Source: Erythroxylum novogranatense
Taxonomy: Eukaryota > Streptophyta > Magnoliopsida > Malpighiales > Erythroxylaceae
Assembly: GCA_029891385.1 (NCBI GenBank)
Contig: CM057235.1
Location: 20,887,120-20,951,119 of the forward strand
Length of the DNA stretch: 64,000 nucleotides
Direction: 5' to 3'
The notes under the pieces are model-generated. The model saw nothing but the letters and a program-made list of their open reading frames with translations, did no database searches and had not been told where the DNA came from. Numbering within the stretch: position 1 is the stretch's first letter; each line of letters starts with the position of its first letter. Positions 58,709-64,000 of this stretch are shown piece by piece. Made by a program: the position numbers and the translations under genes.

Positions 58709-61700
58709 TGTAGCGCCCCCTTACCATAGAGTATATACCGGAATGCCCTAGGTCATTCCGATATATATCCTACGATAAAGGTGAACTACGAACAATCACT
58801 ACTGTACTTCACATGGCATCACAATCATAAAACATCAATATAAAAATCACTAATTTTTGAAACCAAAATGTTTCCTCATTTCATTTCATCAAAAGCAATA
58901 ATTTACATCTCTGTCAGTTTTTCACTTTCTGTACATTACTCCAAAAGAAATCTAATACAAAAGCCTAACTAGGTCATCCCCCAAAAATCCCAGCTGACCG
59001 ACCTGTGAGCCATGACTTCTCTTGCCAACACGATCTACACGGTAGGAAAAGTCCCTCTGGAGCTAGGAGTCTACTCTCTCGGTCCTGAAAAAGAAGTTGC
59101 AATTTCAGGTGAGTTTGCAAACTCAGTGAGGAACCATCATCGATGGTTCACCCAATTCATGCATAGTCAAGCATAACACAGTTATTTCATCATGTCACAT
59201 TCAGAAGTACCACATGATTTTTATTATCAATCAAAGAAACCAAATCAAATGCACATGAAATGCGTATGTGACACTTTTCCAATTATTACATTGTTGTGAC
59301 CGAGCGCCTAAAACTGTCCCAATCTGGGCGTATTAAACGATGAGCCTGGGGCTTTGAATCACTGTAGGCTCGAGGCCCAAATATGTTGAGCTTTAAGCTC
59401 TCGGTGGCTACTTCGGTCACAACTGTCACTAACTGATCATGCATTCATGCATGGAATGCATATGTCGCAATTAATCATATGAAAATCATATATAGCACTT
59501 CTATGTCATAATCTCCCAATACATCGGACCTTCTGTCCGGAATCCCGTCATAAACAACGCATAAGCCCACCATTATTCTCCACAGAGTTATAAGTGTAGA
59601 ATTATAAACAAATAATAATTGGGAAACCATCTGGGTCACTCACCAAATAGCTTCCGAGCTAATGCCTGGAAGTCTCGGCAACGTCTGTGGGATGACGTTC
59701 CAAATGCGCCTCTATAACAGTCAAAATATTTAAACATTACCAAATGTACAATTAGAAATATTTAATAATGCACATGTAGCAATTAGAATGTGTACAATGC
59801 ATGTTCGTAACATTCCCGGTACTATTTCACAAATTCCAAACATAAAATTTTCCTCTATGTCTTATCTTTCTAATGACACCAAAAACACTCAATTTGGTTT
59901 AGAAACGAAGAAGTTATGGCCAAAACACTTTCAGACCATTACAAAACACAGACTAAACACTACATCTAACTTCACTCCAGAAATTGACCATCTTAAGGAC
60001 CAAAATGAAATTTTATTCCTTCAAAACACTTGTATATCCATTTCTCTAGTTTTATTAGCAACAATAATCAACTCAATCGGAGCTCTATAGTTCCAGATAT
60101 CTCCAAATTACTGAAGCATGCTCAGAAAGTATCTAACTCATAACCTTTTAATCGATCTTCCCACTTTGATCCGATCGATCATTCTCAGTTTGATCTCAAA
60201 AATCATAAAATTTCATGGAAAGATATAGGAATGTCTTAGAAATCCAAAGCTTCAAAAATTAGATCGATCGGAGGTCGAACAAAAAAGTTATGGCCAAAAG
60301 AGTGGAGGGAGGTCGAATCAGAAAGACAATTTGAAAATCGGCCACGCAGACGAGCAGAGCGATCAGCGAGCGGAAGAGCTGACCGATCGATGAGCAGAAG
60401 GGTTGAGCGATCGGCGAGCAGAAGAGCTGACTGATCGACAAGCAAAAGAGTTGAGCGATCGACGAGCGGAAGAGCTAACCGATCGACGAGAAAAAGGCCT
60501 GAGCGATCGGCGAGCGGAAGAGCTGACCGATCAACGAACAGAAGAGCTGAGCAATTGGCGAGCGGAAGAGCTGACCGATAGCAGAAGGGCTGAGCGATCG
60601 GCGAGCGGAAGAGCTGACCAATTGACGAGCAAAAGGGCTAAGCGATAAGCGAGCGAAAGAGCTGACCGATCGTCGAGCAAAAGAGCTGAGCGATCGGTGA
60701 GTGGAAGAGCTGACCGATTGACGAGCAGAAGGGTTGAGTGATCGGCAACGGAAGAGCTGACCGATCGACGAGCAGAAGAGCTGAGCGACCCCCAACTTCT
60801 AAAATCCATAACTTTTGACTCAAAACTCCAAATTTTACAAACTTGATGTCCATGGAAAGGTAAAAGAACGTTCCACAACTTCCATTAAGAGCTTAAAAGC
60901 CAAAACGACCTCTAAAGGGGTCAAAAAGTCCACACAAAGTGATTATTTGTCAACTTCATCCTAAACAGCATCAGAACTTCCAAACCTTATAATGTTTCAC
61001 TCCCTTGTCTAAAAATTCCATACTTTAGATCAATGGAAATATAAAAACAAGCTCAACAATTTTCATGAAGACCCTAAGAACAATATCTAACTTTAAGAGG
61101 GTCAAAAGTTCACTCAAAGTTTCTGTCCACTAACGATCATGCCAAATAGTAACAGAAACTTCTAAAAATCATAACTTCCTATTTCATAGTCCAAAAATTC
61201 CAAGTTTTATATCAATTAAAAGAGAAGAACATATCCTACAACTTTCATGAGCAACATAGAAGCTAATTCAATCTCTAAATAAATCAAATTCTCAAGCAAA
61301 GCTTCTACCTACATAATTCTCATTCTCACAGTAACAGAATCTTCCATACCATATGGCAATAAAAAGATAAGACAATATAATACAATTCTCAAGAAGGACT
61401 TCAAAGCAAATTCCACTTCTAACTAGGTCAAATTCACCCATTAATGTGGCTGCCCTGTTGAGGAGTGTTAAAACTGAACATGACCTAAACCATATCAAAA
61501 CTTTAAAAATGCATAACTTACCATCCTTATATCCAAAATTAACATATGATACCTCATTAGAAAGCTACAACCATCCTCTACAACTTTCTAGAAGATCACT
61601 TAAGTTAATTCCAATCATAACAGTCCACAATTAGCTTCAGAACACAGAAATCACAAGACTTATACACTTAGGACCATTTGCACACAAAACACATTTTGAT

Positions 61701-63281
61701 CTGAATTACCGCCTGAACATTAACAAATCATAACTTTCAACCTACAAATCGAAAAAGTTCATACCTAGTGGCGTTAGAAAGTTAACAAGTAAATCTTCAA
61801 CTTTCATGAAGACCAATTTGACAAAATCAGTATATGTTAGCCTAGAAAAATTTCCAAAGTTCTGGTCACAAATCAGTCAATGTGATATACACCACTATTC
61901 ACCCTGCACATATATCTAACTTTCAAAGGCAAATTCGAAACCCTTCAAACCACAATTGGACAGAACTTCCTTCATAAGAATTCTAACCAAACTTCTTAAG
62001 TTGAATTCAAGCCAAATATCATCTCAATAGCACAACCATATCAAAAGTTATGAGTAAAAATCTGAAACCTACACAAAGTAAAATTTTCTAGATTTCATGT
62101 TTAACTCAACTCCTTTCATTCCCTCACCATTCCTACATCGATAAGCATTCCATTTAATCAAGAAACCAACCACAAGTTCATCAGACCATTCATTTGTGTA
62201 AGTAATCACAAATTGGCAGCACACACTCACAAGTTTCTTACTTGAATTTACCACTCAATAACATCATTCTAATATCAAAACCAATCCAAAACCAATCCAC
62301 AACATGTTCATCATTCATCCTCATATATACATACATTCATACCCAAACAAGCCAACCACAAGCTTTATGAAATTTATGCACAATTAATCACAATAAATAC
62401 TTTTAACTACCAATTAAAGAATACAATACAAAATTCTCACCTACACAAGTTTCAAGCTTTAATTCTTCAAGTCTTCAAATTACTCCCACTCTCTACCTCT
62501 CACCAATACCTACGGCCATCACTCACACCCACAAGAATCATCATCATCCCAAAGCTTAAGGTTGGTTTTGTATGTGAAGGAAGAAGGAGCAAGCAAGTAG
62601 ACAAGAAAAATTCTTGTATGAAGGAAGAACAAAAACCAACGAAGTAAGGAGAAGGAAGCACCTACGGATGGAAGAGATTTTTACCTTCCAAAGTGATTTT
62701 TAAGTCTTTACAAGGAGAAGTGTCGTAAGTGTCTTGCCAAGATTAAGATAAATACAAAGCCATTAACTCTAAGACACCCTTAGGCAAGTGGCAAGTGACA
62801 AGTGTCACTTTCCACTTGTCTTCTTCTTAGACACTCTTTAGGTTCTTTCTACTTTCAATTCAATTTCTAATCCAATTTGTCTCCAAATTCCAATGGCTCA
62901 AGGTTCATAATTTCTAAAATCATGTATCTAATTTTTCAGTTCCATTGGACAGTCATTTTCAGTATCGAAAATCTCATCAGTCCACCATTGAGCAATTTTT
63001 CCAGTCCGAAAATTTTCCAAAAAAAAAATCTAGAAAAATTTCTAAATATCCCTAAAAATAAAAAAACATACATAAATCACTCCAATTCAGGTTTTCAAAC
63101 ACAAATATCACATATTTCACAAGACCAATTACCTTTAGACACATATGTCGGGATATGTCATGAATGCATGTACAATCGTGTGCATGTGCAAAAATTATCA
63201 TTCATCTATATTTAGAGGCCATCTAAACTACTAACCCATCCCGAATGACTAATTTACCCTTCCCATCGGTGATGGGATTTT
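58709..63281 (-). mobile_element. 4.57-kb solo LTR inserted in gag of its own family
   Basis: It starts TGTAGCGCCCCC and ends GATGGGATTTTACA, with a 5-bp target duplication TCATA (58704-58708 and 63282-63286). Removing it lets the gag frame run on (ADYE then VQFNE). Its first bases match the 5' LTR start at 63845, so it is the same family as the host element. It contains the hairpin block at 59109-59162 and a minisatellite at 60351-60790. No coding sequence is inside. Confidence 0.95.
60351..60790. repeat. LTR minisatellite, GCGATCGGCGAGCGGAAGAGCT type
   Basis: About 18 half-units of ~24 bp alternate GAGCGATCGGCGAGCGGAAG and GACCGATCGACGAGCAGAAG, forming ~48-bp pairs. It is open in several frames on both strands through lack of stops and is not a gene. 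It lies about 1.64 kb from the TGTAG end of the LTR. Confidence 0.92.
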
Positions 63282-63285
63282 ACAT

Positions 63286-63770
63286 CATAGTCCGCCACGG
63301 ACATCTTGCCTTACTTCAGTTCCAAGAACTCTTGCATCTTCATGTGACCTTGGGCATGTAGTTGTCTCTGAATACTCTCAGAAAGTCTTCCCACTTCAAT
63401 TGACAAGGCCTGGTGGTACTACCTGGGATAGTCTTTCACCACTGGTAAACTGGGCCCTGCAGTAATGATACTGCATAGTCAAACCTCTCATCAGGCTTAC
63501 AGTCCATCTGATCAAAGACTCTCCTGTCCTCTCTAACCATCCCTCGGCCTCATCCGGGTCTGTTATGCCATAGAAGTCTACAGCTCCCTACATTCGCAAC
63601 CTATCATACTTCCTCTCCCTTCTCTCGGGAGCTCTAGGAAGCAACCCCTCAGATCGAGGTACCGAGGACTCTCTACTAGCTCCCACCAATCCTTGGTCAG
63701 CTGGTTGATCAATCTGATCACCTAGGGTGGATGACCTATAAAAATTAATAACTTCAATCATTATCCGCAT
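63286..63770 (-). pseudogene. Chromovirus gag N-terminus
   Basis: From ATG 63770: ADQGLVGASRESSVPRSE, ERRERKYDRLRM, then a stop and GAVDFYGITDPDEAEGW, QYHYCRAQF and HEDARVLGTEVR in shifting frames, ending at the solo LTR site in ADYE. YDRLRM..GAVDFYGITDPDEAE..W is the usual start of the chromovirus gag core. Several single-base shifts and stops break it. Confidence 0.83.
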
Positions 63771-63824
63771 TGTTCAAGATATTTCATACTTATCATTCCT
63801 ATATGTCCCAACAGATGCTAAACC

Positions 63825-63838
63825 TGGCTCTGATACCA
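63825..63838 (-). promoter_or_regulatory. Initiator-Met primer-binding site of the chromovirus
   Basis: Minus strand TGGTATCAGAGCC, complementary to the 3' end of plant initiator methionine tRNA, lies 6 bp inside the LTR boundary at 63845. It fixes the element's direction. Confidence 0.93.
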
Positions 63839-63844
63839 CCTAAA

Positions 63845-64000
63845 TGTAGCGCCCCCTTACTGTAAGGTATACACCGGGATACCTGAAGGTCATTCCGATA
63901 CATATCCTACGATAAGGGTGAGCTACGATCGATCACTACATTCCCTTCATATAGCATGATAACATAATTCACTTAAAGCATCATAAGAAGATCACAATAT
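63845..64000 (-). repeat. Start of the chromovirus 5' LTR (runs off the window)
   Basis: TGTAGCGCCCCCTTACTG.. matches the first ~155 bp of the 58709 solo LTR with few differences (ATTCCGATA, TATCCTACGATAA). The remainder lies beyond the window. Confidence 0.92.

Larger units (their letters stand above)
56815..64000 (-). mobile_element. Large-LTR chromovirus (Tekay/Del-like gypsy), minus strand, incomplete
   Basis: Read right to left: 5' LTR 64000-63845 (continues outside), primer-binding site 63838-63825, gag start to 63286, solo-LTR insertion, gag/protease/RT 58708-56815, then interruption by the Athila 3' LTR. The rest of pol and the 3' LTR are not present on the other side of the Athila element. 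The RT phrases are typical of chromoviruses. LTRs above 4 kb suggest Tekay/Del; lineage inferred from LTR size and gag style. Confidence 0.87.

Noticed and set aside
60236..60878. Open frames over the 60351-60790 array on both strands
   Set aside because: Same reason: repeat-driven frames within an LTR, with no known domain.
1..64000. tRNA, rRNA or other RNA genes
   Set aside because: I saw no cloverleaf-forming sequence with A and B boxes and no rRNA segments. tRNA-like phrases are primer-binding sites of retroelements.

Overview
This window is nuclear DNA of a flowering plant, probably a eudicot. It holds one complete host gene, a broken piece of a second, and a dense nest of transposable elements. 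The host gene has GT-AG introns and a promoter of the type found on plant translation genes. The elements belong to plant-specific lineages: CACTA, Tat-like and Athila-like Ty3/gypsy, a large-LTR chromovirus, and Ty1/copia. A run of exactly 100 Ns at 45118-45217 looks like a scaffold gap of unknown size, so the order of the two halves depends on scaffolding.

Layout. 1-1590 is poorly identifiable repeat-like DNA. 2453-7333 (+) encodes translation initiation factor eIF3 subunit B in 11 coding exons (718 aa predicted); intron 3 carries a small deleted copia element in antisense. 7868-14242 is a decayed copia element with near-identical LTRs and a 5-bp target duplication. 14868-28608 is a large CACTA transposon with two decayed minus-strand genes (TnpA-like and tnp2-type transposase); a 4.4-kb solo LTR of a chromovirus family (20114-24486) splits its transposase. 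28769-42593 is a Tat-like gypsy element with gag, protease, RT, RNase H and integrase remnants, a 64-bp tandem array behind pol, and a separate antisense ORF. That ORF is split by another LTR of the same chromovirus family (36941-40234), which is flanked by a 221-226 bp duplication. 42594-45117 is the 5' part of a SIRE-like copia element that truncates the Tat 3' LTR and runs into the gap.

Right of the gap, 45218-45593 is a frameshifted 3' fragment of an NMD3 (60S export adaptor) gene. 46828-47655 is a second copy of the eIF3B promoter and 5' UTR. It is joined in the same orientation to the interior of an Athila-like element (to 56814) that has no recognisable 5' LTR. The Athila frames are open apart from seven stops, mostly readable as C-to-T changes, and one frame change. 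This element sits in the pol of a minus-strand chromovirus (56815-64000, running off the window), whose gag is in turn split by a 4.57-kb solo LTR of its own family (58709-63281) with a perfect 5-bp target duplication.

Functionally, only eIF3B appears intact. I found no defence, biosynthetic or other new multi-gene system. The most unusual items are the eIF3B promoter copy placed ahead of an LTR-less Athila gag, the same LTR site carrying unrelated minisatellites in two family members, the LTR insertion flanked by a >200-bp duplication, and a copia LTR packed with inverted MYB AC-type sites.
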